This document shows positions 47,605-56,938 of a DNA stretch of 64,000 nt, one piece after another. The DNA lies in assembly GCF_001054325.1 (NCBI RefSeq), contig NZ_JVVM01000006.1, positions 122,672-186,671 of the forward strand. The letters run 5' to 3'. This DNA is from Corynebacterium vitaeruminis (GTDB lineage: Bacteria; Actinomycetota; Actinomycetes; Mycobacteriales; Mycobacteriaceae). Below the pieces are notes generated by a model, which saw nothing but the letters and a program-made list of their open reading frames with translations, ran no database searches and had not been told where the DNA came from. Position numbers and translations under genes: made by a program. Each line of letters starts with the position of its first letter. Within the stretch, counting starts at the first letter, position 1.

Positions 47605-48827
47605 GCCAGAAACTTCGCGTCGTAGGCATTGGCTGCGACGGTTACGAGGGTCTATCTGCCCGCGCGGTCGAGGCGCTGTCGTCGGCACGCCGCATCATCG
47701 GCTCTCCCCGTCAGCTCCATTTGCTTGACGACGTCAACCTGGACGCCGATCTCACTCCTTGGCCCAGTGGCTTCTGGAAGGACTGGCAGGTCACCCTGGC
47801 AGATATTGACCCCGCAGTCGATGTCATCCTGGCCAGTGGAGATCCCATGTTCCACGGTGTAGGCGTGTCGCTTGTTCGCGAGCTTGGCCGCGGTGCCGTG
47901 GAGGTTATTCCAGCGCCGTCGTCGGCTTCATTGGCCTGTGCCTATCTCGGCTGGCCCTTGCATGACACTCCGGTGATCTCTCTAGTAACAGGGGAGCCGG
48001 GGATACCTGGTGCTGCACGTGTTGTGCCGGTAGCAGATGCACTGCGGCCCTTCCTCGTGCTGTGTCGAAACGCGGACTCAGTGCAAGAGGTCGCTACTGT
48101 CTTGGCCGACCGCCCAGACACCAAACTCACCGCGCTGACCAATCTCGGTGGCTCGGAGGCGACGGGGCTGCCGGAGTCTATGGCCGAAGGCACGGTGGCG
48201 AGCCCTCCGATTGCAGCTGGAAATCTCACGGTGCTGGCCGTGGAGCCGTCGGGAAGCGCGCGCGGCTGGCTGCGCGACGGTGACTTTGACTCGGATGGCC
48301 AGCTGACGAAGGCGCCGATTCGCCAAATGACGGTGGCGGCGCTGGATCCGCGACCGGGAGCACTGCTGTGGGATGTCGGCGGTGGCACGGGATCGATCGG
48401 CATTGAGTGGGCTCGGCATGGCGGACGTGCGGAGATTTTTGAGCGCGATGCCATTCGCGCAGAGCGGATTGCAAAGAACGTGGCGGCTCTATCGGGCAAT
48501 GTGACTGTCCACCATGGCGCAGCACCAGGGGTTTTGGCTGACTCGGATCTTCGCCCAGATGCCATTTTCATCGGAGGAGGTCTCACTGCTGACGGCATGA
48601 TTGAAACCTGTTGGCAGCGCCTTGCCCCGGGAGGCACCATCGTTGCGAACACTGTCACACTGGAGTCGGAGGCTCTGCTGTGGCAGGCGCGTCACGACTA
48701 TGGCGGGGATGTCACCCGGCTTTCCGTGGAACGCGCAGGTGCGGTCGGCACTTTCACTGCGTGGCGGCCAGCGTTGCCGGTGGTGCAGTGGGTGGCGGTG
48801 AAGCCAGTAGAGCCTGCGCTACCATAG
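47601..48827 (+). CDS. cobL: Precorrin-6Y C5,15-methyltransferase (decarboxylating)
   Basis: CobL (408 residues) methylates carbons 5 and 15 and decarboxylates the acetate at C12 in aerobic corrin synthesis. The N-terminal CbiE half (about 1-200; VVGIGCDGYEG, LASGDPMFHGVG) and the C-terminal CbiT half (from about 235; LLWDVGGGTGSIGIEWAR) are fused. The ATG at 47601 overlaps the SDR stop by 4 nt and starts the homology; the upstream ATG at 47583 is not needed. It is followed by cobM after 45 nt. The counterpart is Rv2072c. Confidence 0.93.
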   Translation: MSQKLRVVGIGCDGYEGLSARAVEALSSARRIIGSPRQLHLLDDVNLDADLTPWPSGFWKDWQVTLADIDPAVDVILASGDPMFHGVGVSLVRELGRGAVEVIPAPSSASLACAYLGWPLHDTPVISLVTGEPGIPGAARVVPVADALRPFLVLCRNADSVQEVATVLADRPDTKLTALTNLGGSEATGLPESMAEGTVASPPIAAGNLTVLAVEPSGSARGWLRDGDFDSDGQLTKAPIRQMTVAALDPRPGALLWDVGGGTGSIGIEWARHGGRAEIFERDAIRAERIAKNVAALSGNVTVHHGAAPGVLADSDLRPDAIFIGGGLTADGMIETCWQRLAPGGTIVANTVTLESEALLWQARHDYGGDVTRLSVERAGAVGTFTAWRPALPVVQWVAVKPVEPALP

Positions 48828-48872
48828 ACGTAATTTCTCTGTCTAAAAATATTGAGGACTCTGTAACTCACA

Positions 48873-49646
48873 ATGACTGTGTATTTCATCGGTGCAGGCC
48901 CGGGCGCAGCAGATTTGTTGACGCTGCGCGCGGACCGGCTTATTCGCTCCTGCCCAGTGTGCCTTTACGCGGGATCGATTGTCCCGCCTGAGGTGCTGGA
49001 GAACTGCCCCGAGGGCGCAGAGATTATCAATACCGCGCGAATGCCGCTGGATACCATCATCGAGACCATTCAGGCGGCACATAAGGCGGGCAAGGATGTC
49101 GCACGCCTGCAGTCCGGCGACCCGTCGGTCTGGTCAGCGTTGGCAGAGCAGGTCCGTCGTCTCAGCGAACTCGGCATTGACTACGAAGTCGTCCCGGGTG
49201 TGCCGGCTTTTTCCGCTGCTGCGGCAGCTCTCGGCCACGAGCTCACGGTGCCGACTGTCGGCCAGTCGGTGGTACTGACCCGTATCTCCGGACGCGCGTC
49301 CAAGATGCCGGAGGGCGAAACCCTGGAGAACTTCGGCCGCACGGGTGCGACTTTGTGCATTCACTTGGCCGCCCACGATATCGACCGCGTGGTTGAGGAG
49401 CTCACCCCGCATTATGGGGAGCACGGACCGGTGGCAGTCGTGGCTTTCGCATCCCGCCCGGAACAGGTTATTCTCCGCGGCACGCTGTCTGATATTGCGC
49501 AGCAGGTCAAGGATGCAGGCGTGACTCGTACCGCTGTCATCATTGTTGGCAAGGTGCTCACTGCCGAGGCGTTCCCGGATAGCTACCTCTACAGCGATGA
49601 TCGCCCACGCGATGAACACGGACGGACCATTCCATGCGTGCACTAA
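48873..49646 (+). CDS. cobM: Precorrin-4 C11-methyltransferase
   Basis: CobM (257 residues) methylates C11 of precorrin-4. It belongs to the same tetrapyrrole methyltransferase family as CobI and CobJ. The N-terminal [21 protein letters not shown] and the central [16 protein letters not shown] are family signatures; [10 protein letters not shown] is CobM-like. The final 13 bp overlap cobK. It lies in the run cobL-cobM-cobK, the same order as in M. tuberculosis. Confidence 0.93.
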   Translation: MTVYFIGAGPGAADLLTLRADRLIRSCPVCLYAGSIVPPEVLENCPEGAEIINTARMPLDTIIETIQAAHKAGKDVARLQSGDPSVWSALAEQVRRLSELGIDYEVVPGVPAFSAAAAALGHELTVPTVGQSVVLTRISGRASKMPEGETLENFGRTGATLCIHLAAHDIDRVVEELTPHYGEHGPVAVVAFASRPEQVILRGTLSDIAQQVKDAGVTRTAVIIVGKVLTAEAFPDSYLYSDDRPRDEHGRTIPCVH

Positions 49647-50374
49647 TTCTGGGTGGAACTGCGGAAGCCCGCGCTCTGGCCAAGCGCCTGGTGGGTGAGG
49701 GTTGGTTTGTCACCTCTTCACTGGCCGGCCGCGTATCTAACCCCAAGCTGCCCGTCGGCAATGTCCGTATCGGCGGTTTTGGCGGTCCCGCGGGGCTGAC
49801 ACGCTGGCTGATTTCTGATGCCACTGAAGTCATCATCGATGCCACGCATCCTTATGCAGAACGAATCAGCGAATCTGCTGCTGAAGCTGCCCGCGCCACC
49901 GGTATTCCGCTCGTGGCTCTGCATCGCCCGGCGTGGGAGAAACAGCCCGGCGACAACTGGATTGAGGTGTCCTCCATGCAGGAGGCCGCGGACGTTGTTG
50001 CCGACCGCTTCTACAGCCCGTTTCTCACTATTGGCCGCCAGCAGCTAGCTCCGTTTGCCGATGACTCCAACGGCCGTTACCTCATTCGCTGCGTGGAAAA
50101 GCCCGCACCACCACTGCCGAAGAATCGGAAGATCATTCTCAGCCGCGGGCCTTACGATGTCGCAGCGGAGCGCAAGCTCATGCGGGATTACGCCGTGGAC
50201 TGCGTGGTGACCAAGAACTCCGGTGGCGTCGCTACCTACGCCAAGATTGAGGCAGCTCGAGACCTTAAAAAGCCGGTCGTTATCGTGCAGCGTCCGCAGC
50301 TGCCCGGTGCAGATATTGCCACCGTCGCCACAACGGTGGATGAGGCGTACAATGCCGTCATCCGCCGGGCGTAG
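49634..50374 (+). CDS. cobK: Precorrin-6A reductase
   Basis: CobK (246 residues) reduces precorrin-6A to dihydro-precorrin-6 with NADPH. The N-terminal [16 protein letters not shown] and the sequence [12 protein letters not shown] are diagnostic, as are ILSRGPYDV and TKNSGG near the C-terminus. It begins inside the last 13 bp of cobM, so it is coupled to it. It is the last gene of the plus-strand cob run; after it the strand changes and a low-G+C pair begins. Confidence 0.94.
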   Translation: MRALILGGTAEARALAKRLVGEGWFVTSSLAGRVSNPKLPVGNVRIGGFGGPAGLTRWLISDATEVIIDATHPYAERISESAAEAARATGIPLVALHRPAWEKQPGDNWIEVSSMQEAADVVADRFYSPFLTIGRQQLAPFADDSNGRYLIRCVEKPAPPLPKNRKIILSRGPYDVAAERKLMRDYAVDCVVTKNSGGVATYAKIEAARDLKKPVVIVQRPQLPGADIATVATTVDEAYNAVIRRA

Positions 50375-50398
50375 CGGCTAATTCTGGTGTGAACTAAC

Positions 50399-50704
50399 TT
50401 ACCGCACAGGCTGCCACTCTGTTTGCTCAGTGGGGACCTGCTCGATTCCACCAGAAGGACTCAATATCAGCCATGCGATAAACATAGCGATTGTCAGAAA
50501 AACAGAAATTAATGTGAAAGTAGTCCATCGCCGACGATATTCACCCTCGGCTTTTTTAGCCTCGAACAGGCCATAAATTCCAGTTAGAAATGGAATTGGA
50601 AACGCGATATAGACGCCCGCCACAAAAAGAATGACCGCAAGAATCTGAAATCCCCAGTCAATTATTCCCGGCACTCTTTTATTATTAGCACCTTTCGCTT
50701 GCAT
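50399..50704 (-). CDS. Small membrane protein of unknown function
   Basis: A protein of 101 residues with about two to three hydrophobic segments (FQILAVILFVAGVYIAFPIPFLTGIYGLF, then TLISVFLTIAMFIAWLIL). I do not recognise it. The frame is open to 50773, but ATG 50704 is chosen since GGAGA lies 5 nt upstream on the minus strand. The start overlaps the end of the secreted-protein gene by 20 bp, so the two are coupled. The C-terminal tail is hydrophilic. A role as a membrane partner or immunity protein for the upstream secreted product is only a guess. The region has lower G+C than the cob genes beside it. Confidence 0.6.
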   Translation of the reverse strand: MQAKGANNKRVPGIIDWGFQILAVILFVAGVYIAFPIPFLTGIYGLFEAKKAEGEYRRRWTTFTLISVFLTIAMFIAWLILSPSGGIEQVPTEQTEWQPVR

Positions 50705-51341
50705 TATATTCTCCAGATGGTCGAATAGTCGCTGAGATACAGACCGTCCTTTGACCTGCCCCAATGCCGTCAATCACAATGGACTGCTCAAAGTTCTCCG
50801 AAGTTCGCACGAACCAACCTGCCCCTACAGCATACGAAGCTGGATTCGAGGCCGAACCCCTATACGACCATGTAGGAGTACTGGTTTCCCCACCGTGATC
50901 AAGAACTTTGACATTCTTAATCTTTTTACCTGGGGTTCCGCAGATTTCAACAGTCTGCCAGTAAGTGTATAGGGTGTTACCCATAACAGCCTTTTGCTCA
51001 AACCGGGCACCATCCTTTCGGCAGTAGTCGGCCCCGCCCTGCGCAAAAAGCTTCGTTGAAAGATTCGACGGCTGTGGCAATCGTTTTACAATCAACTCAC
51101 CCGGAGTTGTATAGGCTCGCAGAAGGCTTTTTTGGTGGTTATCCAACTCCGCCATCGAAAGGCGACCTTCATCAATCGCCCTATAAAGCGATTCAGCCTG
51201 AGCTGCCACGGGGCGTGCAGGTTCCTCAGCGCTAGCAACGGGTGAAAAGATGATACCCGCTAAAATAAGGGCAGATTCCACTAGAAGAACTTTTTTCCTA
51301 TCACCTAAACCTCCTTTTATGTCGGTGATCGCCCCGAGCAT
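50685..51341 (-). CDS. Secreted protein of unknown function, possible frameshifted start
   Basis: A 218-residue protein with a hydrophobic segment and SPVASA cleavage site (about residues 18-38), then a mature part with four Cys (near DYC, EIC, TVC and the C-terminal C), likely two disulfides. No family is recognised. Two starts compete. The ATG at 51341 gives a hydrophilic extra N-terminus without a ribosome site. A GTG at 51304 has a strong GGAGG site 5 nt upstream, but it is in another frame and meets a stop after seven codons. One added A in the A6 run (51291-51296 on the minus strand) would join that GTG to the signal peptide. This may be a leader peptide, a sequence error or a phase-variable tract. 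Confidence 0.6.
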   Translation of the reverse strand: MLGAITDIKGGLGDRKKVLLVESALILAGIIFSPVASAEEPARPVAAQAESLYRAIDEGRLSMAELDNHQKSLLRAYTTPGELIVKRLPQPSNLSTKLFAQGGADYCRKDGARFEQKAVMGNTLYTYWQTVEICGTPGKKIKNVKVLDHGGETSTPTWSYRGSASNPASYAVGAGWFVRTSENFEQSIVIDGIGAGQRTVCISATIRPSGEYNASERC

Positions 51342-51579
51342 AACACTGTAAATGAGCTACGCTCAGAAATATTGTCCGATTAAATAAGCAATCTCCGCCG
51401 AGAAAGGGGTAGACCAAAGTGGTAGGTTTTTGGGCCAAACGAACCATATTTGCAACTGAACACTAAATCTCGATTCAGCAATATCCCTTTTCAAATTGCC
51501 GCGGCCAGCGTAAATAATCTTCCTTTCAATTCACGCACCGGTATTTAATAGCGACGATGTGCGCTGGAACACCCCAAAA

Positions 51580-53193
51580 CTAACGCAGCAACTCGCCGGT
51601 TCCGCTCGTGCCGCCCTCACCGTAGTGGCGTGCGGTGTAGACACGGGTGGTTTGTCCGGCACGGTATACCTTTGTTGATGACGACCCGATAATCACCATG
51701 GTTCGCATATCGACGACATCCGGATCGAACTCCGCCAGCGTGGTCACAATAACGTTTTCCTGCTCCGAGCCGACTGCCCGCGCCACAATTACCGGCGTTG
51801 TTGGTTCGCGGTACTCCATGGCCAATGCACGCAGCTCTCGGATCTGCCATCTCCGCGACTTGGATGCTGGGTTGTAGACGGCAAAGGCCATGTCCGCACC
51901 GGCGACGGCGCGCACTCGCTTAACGACGACCTCCCAGGGCTTCAACCTGTCGGAGAGGCTGAGCATGGCAAAGTCATGTCCAAGCGGAGCGCCCACCCGA
52001 CTAGCGACCGCCTGAGCCGCAGTCATGCCCGGCACGACTCGCACGGGGATACCTCGCCACATATCGTCGTCAGCGACTTCCAACACTGCGGCCGCCATCG
52101 CGAAGACTCCAGGGTCACCGGAGCTGACAACCGCGACTCGACCACCGCGCTTCGCGATATCCAGCGCCATAGTGGCTCGCTCTGCCTCAACGCGGTTATC
52201 TGAGAGATGACGGCGTTGCCCGGCGCGCTCAGGAACTCGGTTGATGTAGGTGGAGTAGCCCACCAAATCTGTCGCCTGAGCCAGTTCCTCGGTGACTTCT
52301 GGGGTAGTCCAGCGCTCAGCACCCGGACCCAGGCCGACAACTACGACTTCACCGACCGCTGAGGTGCCCGGTTCAGTCGGCACGCCGGTAGCTGTATCGC
52401 TCGCCTCAGAATCCCCAGACGCACCAGATGCGCCAGAAACACTGTGCTCGGTGCCGTAGACAGCGGAAGGCACAACAGCCACTGCGAAGTAGGGAACCTT
52501 CTCCGGGTCGGCATCGGCCAGCGGGTAGCTGGTGCGCTCACTCATGGTGGCTCGCTCGACAACGTAGGCCCGCTCAAGCATGCCTGCGGCCTGCAACGCT
52601 GCGCGGACCTTCTCAACGTTCTTGCCCAGCTTCATAATGACTACGCAGTCCGAAGCATCAAGAACCGCAGCGATGCGCTCAGAATCGGCGGTGGCGGGAA
52701 CAACGCTGACGATTTCTGTGGCTTCACCAAGCGGCTGACCAATCTCTGCTGCCGCCGCAGTAATACTGGCCACGCCAGGGACGATCTCGGTGGGGAAGTC
52801 CTCACTGAGAGCGTGGTGCAGATGCTGGTACGAGCTGTAGAGCATCGGGTCACCGAGCGAGAGCACCGCAACACTTCGCCCCGTGGCCAAGTGCTCATGC
52901 AGGCGGGCAGTGGCCTCTGCATAGAAACCGGCCAGTTGCTCGCGATAGTCGGCTGGGCGCCCGGTGGTCACCGGGTATTGCAGTTGTTCTTCCACGGCAG
53001 CGTCGTCACGCGCGTCAATCAGGTCGGCGGCGATTGCGCGAGCCGTGGAACGCCCGTGAGTTCCGGCATGGTAGGCGATGACATCGGCAGTACGGATGAT
53101 GTCGGCACCGCGGAGTGTAATGAGACCTGCATCGCCGGGGCCGAGTCCGACGCCGTAGAGATGACCAGGCTGAGCGCTGTAAGAGCCGGACAT
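51580..53193 (-). CDS. cobIJ: Fused precorrin-2 C20- and precorrin-3B C17-methyltransferase
   Basis: A 537-residue fusion. The CobI half (about 1-250; LYGVGLGPGDAGLITLRG, VLSLGDPMLYSSYQHL) methylates C20 of precorrin-2. The CobJ half (about 275-537; VVVGLGPGAERWTTPEV, VVSSGDPGVFAMA, MTAAQAVASRVGAPLGHDF) methylates C17 of precorrin-3B with ring contraction. A Ser/Ala/Asp-rich linker lies at about 250-273. M. tuberculosis has the same fusion (Rv2066). It is the last gene of a minus-strand run cobG-cobH-cobIJ; the cobH stop lies 3 nt from its start. Confidence 0.94.
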   Translation of the reverse strand: MSGSYSAQPGHLYGVGLGPGDAGLITLRGADIIRTADVIAYHAGTHGRSTARAIAADLIDARDDAAVEEQLQYPVTTGRPADYREQLAGFYAEATARLHEHLATGRSVAVLSLGDPMLYSSYQHLHHALSEDFPTEIVPGVASITAAAAEIGQPLGEATEIVSVVPATADSERIAAVLDASDCVVIMKLGKNVEKVRAALQAAGMLERAYVVERATMSERTSYPLADADPEKVPYFAVAVVPSAVYGTEHSVSGASGASGDSEASDTATGVPTEPGTSAVGEVVVVGLGPGAERWTTPEVTEELAQATDLVGYSTYINRVPERAGQRRHLSDNRVEAERATMALDIAKRGGRVAVVSSGDPGVFAMAAAVLEVADDDMWRGIPVRVVPGMTAAQAVASRVGAPLGHDFAMLSLSDRLKPWEVVVKRVRAVAGADMAFAVYNPASKSRRWQIRELRALAMEYREPTTPVIVARAVGSEQENVIVTTLAEFDPDVVDMRTMVIIGSSSTKVYRAGQTTRVYTARHYGEGGTSGTGELLR

Positions 53194-53196
53194 GGT

Positions 53197-53847
53197 TTAG
53201 AGAATCTCCTTTGCGGTGGCGATGGCATTGAGGGCAGCACAGGTGATAGCCGAGCCGCCGCGACGGCCGGTGACGGTGATGTACTTCAGCTCCGGGTTTT
53301 CAGCACCGGAGTCGATAGTGGCTTGCTTGGATTCCGCAGCACCGACGAAGCCAACCGGCATGGCCAAAATGGCAGCGGGCATGGGGAAGGATCCCTCATT
53401 GATGCGGTTGAGCAGGTGGAAGAGGGCAGTGGGAGCGTTGCCGATGGCGACGACCGCGCCCTCTAGGCGCGGCTTCCACAGCTCCACCGCAGCAGCAGTA
53501 CGAGTGGTACCGAGTTCCTGAGCCAACTCGGGGACGCGCTCATCACGCAGCAAGCAGATGACCTCGTTGTCAGCGGGCAGGCGCTTGCGAGTAATGCCCG
53601 AAGCAATCATGTTGGCATCGGTGAAGATAGGAGCGCCATCTTCGAGAGCCTGGCGAGCTGCACGTACAGCTCCCGGAGAAAAGACAATGTCCTTAGCCAG
53701 GTCGGTCTGACCTGCTGCGTGAATCATTCGGACAGCGACGGTTTCCTCATCGGCGTCGAAGCGGGAAAGGTCGCTTTCCTCGCGGATGATGGCAAATGAG
53801 TTGCGGTAAATATCCGCACCGTCGGTGTTGTACTCAAAGCGCTTCAT
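53197..53847 (-). CDS. cobH: Precorrin-8X methylmutase
   Basis: CobH (216 residues) moves a methyl group from C11 to C12 to give hydrogenobyrinic acid. The catalytic His is His43 in VRMIHAAGQTD. The conserved PIFTDANMIASGI and IGNAPTALFHLL stretches are present. It lies between cobG (11 nt upstream) and cobIJ (3 nt downstream) and is surely cotranscribed with them. The counterpart is Rv2065. Confidence 0.95.
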   Translation of the reverse strand: MKRFEYNTDGADIYRNSFAIIREESDLSRFDADEETVAVRMIHAAGQTDLAKDIVFSPGAVRAARQALEDGAPIFTDANMIASGITRKRLPADNEVICLLRDERVPELAQELGTTRTAAAVELWKPRLEGAVVAIGNAPTALFHLLNRINEGSFPMPAAILAMPVGFVGAAESKQATIDSGAENPELKYITVTGRRGGSAITCAALNAIATAKEIL

Positions 53848-53858
53848 AGGCTTAAACC

Positions 53859-55034
53859 CTAGTCCACAGCAGTGACTTCGTATTCTCCGTCCCCGGTGGC
53901 GAGATAGTCGAAGTAACCACCCTTGGGCTTGCCACAGCGGCGCTCACAACCGGAGAAGTGCACTCGGCCCTCGGGCAGGCGGTCATCGGCAATTGCATGA
54001 GCGGCATCACCTCGGGTGTCAGCCAGCGACTTCTCGCAGCCAGGGCGACCGGTGCAAGCACTGACACGCAGCCAGGTGGACTTTCGGTCGAAGATCAGGC
54101 CATTCGGCGCCAATACCTTGACGACCTGCTCGGCAACTTCCTCTTCTAAATCGTGCAAAATCAGCGAGTACCACGGAGTAATGTGCACCGGAACCTGCGT
54201 GTGCGAGATAGCACGGGCCAGACGCGCTGGCAAAACACCAAAGCGCAGGCCAGCAGCCAGGCTAACCAACCCATCCGGCTGATTGATCCATCCAATCTGG
54301 CGGGACAGCCCGGCGGTGGCATCGAAGTTCTCAGCCGGGGTCGGCTCCTGGCGACGGACACGCTCGCCCAGTTCCTCGACTACGCCATCAGCAACGCGCT
54401 CGGCCGCATCTGCTTCGGCGATACGCCAGGCCGAGCCACGGCTGTCATTCCACACCTTCGCTGTGGTGATTAGAGCCTCCACGACGTCGTCACGCGAGAC
54501 AATAAGCCCCGAGGTCGCGCCACCAATGATGAGTTCGAACGTGTTCTCATCGTGGGCGACAACGCCGAAGTCGGGGCGCTCGCCGAGGACATCACCACGG
54601 CCGTCGTCGAAAGCCATGAGCGTGCGGCCAGGAAGTGTTGCCAGAGACGGCTCCGCAATGAGCGCCGCATCGAAATCCTGAACCAAGTCGCGGACATCAG
54701 CATTACCGCCGATGCGACCGGACAGTGGCGACTGGAGAATGTTGCGCACGCGGTCGTGGCTCGTGGAGGGAACCAGCTTTTCCTCTTCTGCGGCATCGGC
54801 GAATGCGCCAGTGTTGGTGATGCCACGGATCTGAACATTGCCGCGAGAGGTGAAGTGAATATCGCCGTCACCGAAGTTTTCGGCCAGATCGGCGAGTACG
54901 GCAAAGCCCGGCGCGGGGAGGAATCCTCCGGGGAAGCGAAGGCGACCAATTGCGCCATCAGCTGCGATATGAACTTTTCGGGTGCCGGGGCAGCCGTCCT
55001 GACGAGTGCGAGCTCCTTGATCAGATGCAGTCAT
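53859..55034 (-). CDS. cobG: Precorrin-3B synthase
   Basis: CobG (391 residues) uses oxygen to make precorrin-3B, which marks the aerobic route. It is a nitrite/sulfite reductase-like protein. The [4Fe-4S] and heme ligands are in CTGRPGC and the later GCERRCGKP. The N-terminal GGFLPAPGFAVLADLAENFGDGDIHFTSRGNVQIRG is typical. The ATG at 55034 has TATTCT 7 nt upstream on the minus strand and no ribosome site, so it is probably leaderless; the TTG at 55052 is less likely. It is first in the cobG-cobH-cobIJ run. Confidence 0.93.
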   Translation of the reverse strand: MTASDQGARTRQDGCPGTRKVHIAADGAIGRLRFPGGFLPAPGFAVLADLAENFGDGDIHFTSRGNVQIRGITNTGAFADAAEEEKLVPSTSHDRVRNILQSPLSGRIGGNADVRDLVQDFDAALIAEPSLATLPGRTLMAFDDGRGDVLGERPDFGVVAHDENTFELIIGGATSGLIVSRDDVVEALITTAKVWNDSRGSAWRIAEADAAERVADGVVEELGERVRRQEPTPAENFDATAGLSRQIGWINQPDGLVSLAAGLRFGVLPARLARAISHTQVPVHITPWYSLILHDLEEEVAEQVVKVLAPNGLIFDRKSTWLRVSACTGRPGCEKSLADTRGDAAHAIADDRLPEGRVHFSGCERRCGKPKGGYFDYLATGDGEYEVTAVD

Positions 55035-55041
55035 ACTTCCA

Positions 55042-55047
55042 AGAATA
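55042..55047 (-). promoter_or_regulatory. Putative -10 box for the cobG-cobH-cobIJ run
   Basis: TATTCT on the minus strand lies 7 nt before the ATG at 55034. It would give a leaderless transcript of the three cob genes. No B12-riboswitch core is seen upstream of it. Confidence 0.45.
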
Positions 55048-55230
55048 CGCAAACACGCACAGACCTTCTGAGAATGGATTTTGAAATATCTCTACAAAAA
55101 TCCCTCAGTTTTTCGCCGAAATCCACCGATTTACCTTTTTAAAACCTTATTATTTCTATCACCTAACTTCCTGTGAGTTAAGGGAAGTCTTTATTGGGGT
55201 TTTTCAATCTGGGGTTATTCAGGAGATTTC

Positions 55231-56784
55231 ATGTCACATCACAACACTGAAGCACTCACACACGGCACCGCCGGCATCGGCCATGCCTCGACACAGACGC
55301 GCTCTGCTTCACGACGAAACCGTCGCACCATCCGAACGGGAATCGGGGTAGCACTGGCGGGGCTTATGACCATCGGGCTGGCTACACCTGCGAACGCACA
55401 GCCGGTCAACATCCCGGGCCTGTCAGATAGTGGGCTGGCGGACAAGGTGCCGTCGTCGAGTGCAAACCGCGAGCTGCCGGGCTATGGCCATGTACCAAAC
55501 CCAAATGTTGGGCGACTGCTCGGCGTCGAGAAGGATGATAAGGAGTCAGACGGCGAGGGCACGGACAAGCAGCTGACCCCGGAACAGGCACGCGTGGCCG
55601 CAGCCTCTCCGCTGAATTCTCTGCCGTTGATCCCGTCGCGCACGGCGAATGCCGGCACGCTAGTCAGCAGCGAGGATGCCGAGATGATGGTGAACGACAA
55701 GTTGTGGAATGTGGATGCCAAGCGTATTCACTACAACTCCACGGATTCTCTCGGCAATCCCAGTGTGGACACGGCTATTGTGGTGACTCCGAAGACTGAG
55801 TGGAAGGGCAGCGGTCCGCGTCCGGTCGTGGCGATCGCGCCAGGTACGCAGGGTGGCGCGGAAAAGTGTGACCCGTCGGTCTCATCGCAGACCGGGTTGA
55901 AGATTGAGTTCGGTCCGATGGACATTATTGCTCCATACGAGACGATTCCGATGGTCGCGAACTTGAAGCGAGGCGCAACTGTGGTGATGATTGACCACCA
56001 CCGCAATGACCAGGGTAACCAGGACTATGTTGACAACATTGCCTCAGCACAGTCGCTGTTTGATGCCGTGTCTGCCTCACACGAACTCGGCGTGGACAAG
56101 AAGGCGCCCGTGGGAATTTATGGCTACTCCCAGGGCGGCTCCGCAGCCGCTGCAGCTGCTGAGCGTGCAGGTGTCTACGCTCCGGAGCTCAACGTCGTCG
56201 CTTCTGCCGCCGGCGGCCCGCCGTCCGACCTCGCAAACGTTCTCGACCAGATCGATGGCACCACTCTGACCGCCGCGATTGCACTCGCGATCAACTCTGT
56301 CCTGGACAAGGATCCGGAGCTGCGCCGCGTCCTCAAAGAAGAAATCAGCCCTGAAGGCAAAGAACTTCTGGACAACGTGGGCAACTACTGCGCGGGCGGC
56401 TTGGGTTTCCATCACTCGTTTGAGACCACTGACCAGTACACCACCAGCGGTGAGTCGCTCAGCGAGATGATTAAGCGCTACGAGCCGGTGCAGAAGGAAC
56501 TCGCACGCCAGCGCGTCGGCAACTTCGTCCCCAATGCCCCGGTGTACCTCTACTCGGGTGAGCACGACGACATCATCCCCATCAACCAGGTCCGCAAGCT
56601 ACGCGATGCCTGGTTGAATCTCGGGTTCACCGACCTGGAGTACGTCGAAAACACGACTTCGCCCCTGCTGCCGAAGACGGGTCTGAACCATGTCGTTCCC
56701 ATGCTCGCGGAACTGACTAATGCCACCGACTTCCTCTGGTCCCACTTCCCGGATCAGCCGGCGGAGCAGTCGCTGGAACTCTAG
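55231..56784 (+). CDS. Secreted lipase (LIP/secretory lipase family)
   Basis: A 517-residue exported alpha/beta hydrolase. Residues 1-57 are a long N-terminal region with a basic part (SRRNRRTIRTG), a hydrophobic core and a PANA cleavage site. The nucleophile is in GYSQGG (Ser near residue 295), followed by GIYGYSQGGSAAAAAAERAG. A late SGEHDDIIP and GLNHVVPM supply the acid and His. This fits the secretory lipase family (PF03583), found in lipophilic corynebacteria. A strong AGGAG lies 5 nt before the ATG. It lies between cobG and cobN on the opposite strand to cobG and has no link to cobalamin. Confidence 0.88.
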   Translation: MSHHNTEALTHGTAGIGHASTQTRSASRRNRRTIRTGIGVALAGLMTIGLATPANAQPVNIPGLSDSGLADKVPSSSANRELPGYGHVPNPNVGRLLGVEKDDKESDGEGTDKQLTPEQARVAAASPLNSLPLIPSRTANAGTLVSSEDAEMMVNDKLWNVDAKRIHYNSTDSLGNPSVDTAIVVTPKTEWKGSGPRPVVAIAPGTQGGAEKCDPSVSSQTGLKIEFGPMDIIAPYETIPMVANLKRGATVVMIDHHRNDQGNQDYVDNIASAQSLFDAVSASHELGVDKKAPVGIYGYSQGGSAAAAAAERAGVYAPELNVVASAAGGPPSDLANVLDQIDGTTLTAAIALAINSVLDKDPELRRVLKEEISPEGKELLDNVGNYCAGGLGFHHSFETTDQYTTSGESLSEMIKRYEPVQKELARQRVGNFVPNAPVYLYSGEHDDIIPINQVRKLRDAWLNLGFTDLEYVENTTSPLLPKTGLNHVVPMLAELTNATDFLWSHFPDQPAEQSLEL

Positions 56785-56799
56785 CAATAGACGCTGCAG

Positions 56800-56938
56800 T
56801 AGAGTGATGGAGAAATCCACTGCCACGCCACTGACGAGAAGCTCGGTGAAAATCCGCACGGTCGCGCCACTGTCACAGTCAGACCTCGTCATCGGCTAGA
56901 AGGCAGACTCCCGCCGACCGGGGACGCGTTGCTCCCCA
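56800..56938 (+). promoter_or_regulatory. Cobalamin (B12) riboswitch upstream of cobN
   Basis: The core at 56845-56873 reads GGTGAAAATCC, then GCACGGTCGCGCCACTGT, a near match to the cobalamin riboswitch consensus. Around it GACGAG (56833-56838) can pair with CTCGTC (56885-56890). A B12-box-like AGGCAGACTCCCGCC lies at about 56900-56914. A GGGGA/TCCCC hairpin (56920-56937) next to the cobN ribosome site could be the sequestering element. B12 would be expected to shut off cobN translation. Ends are approximate. Confidence 0.85.

Noticed and set aside
50685..51341. Bacteriocin of the lactococcin 972 type
   Set aside because: A secreted protein plus a membrane protein suggested it, but the length and conserved residues do not match well enough to claim it.
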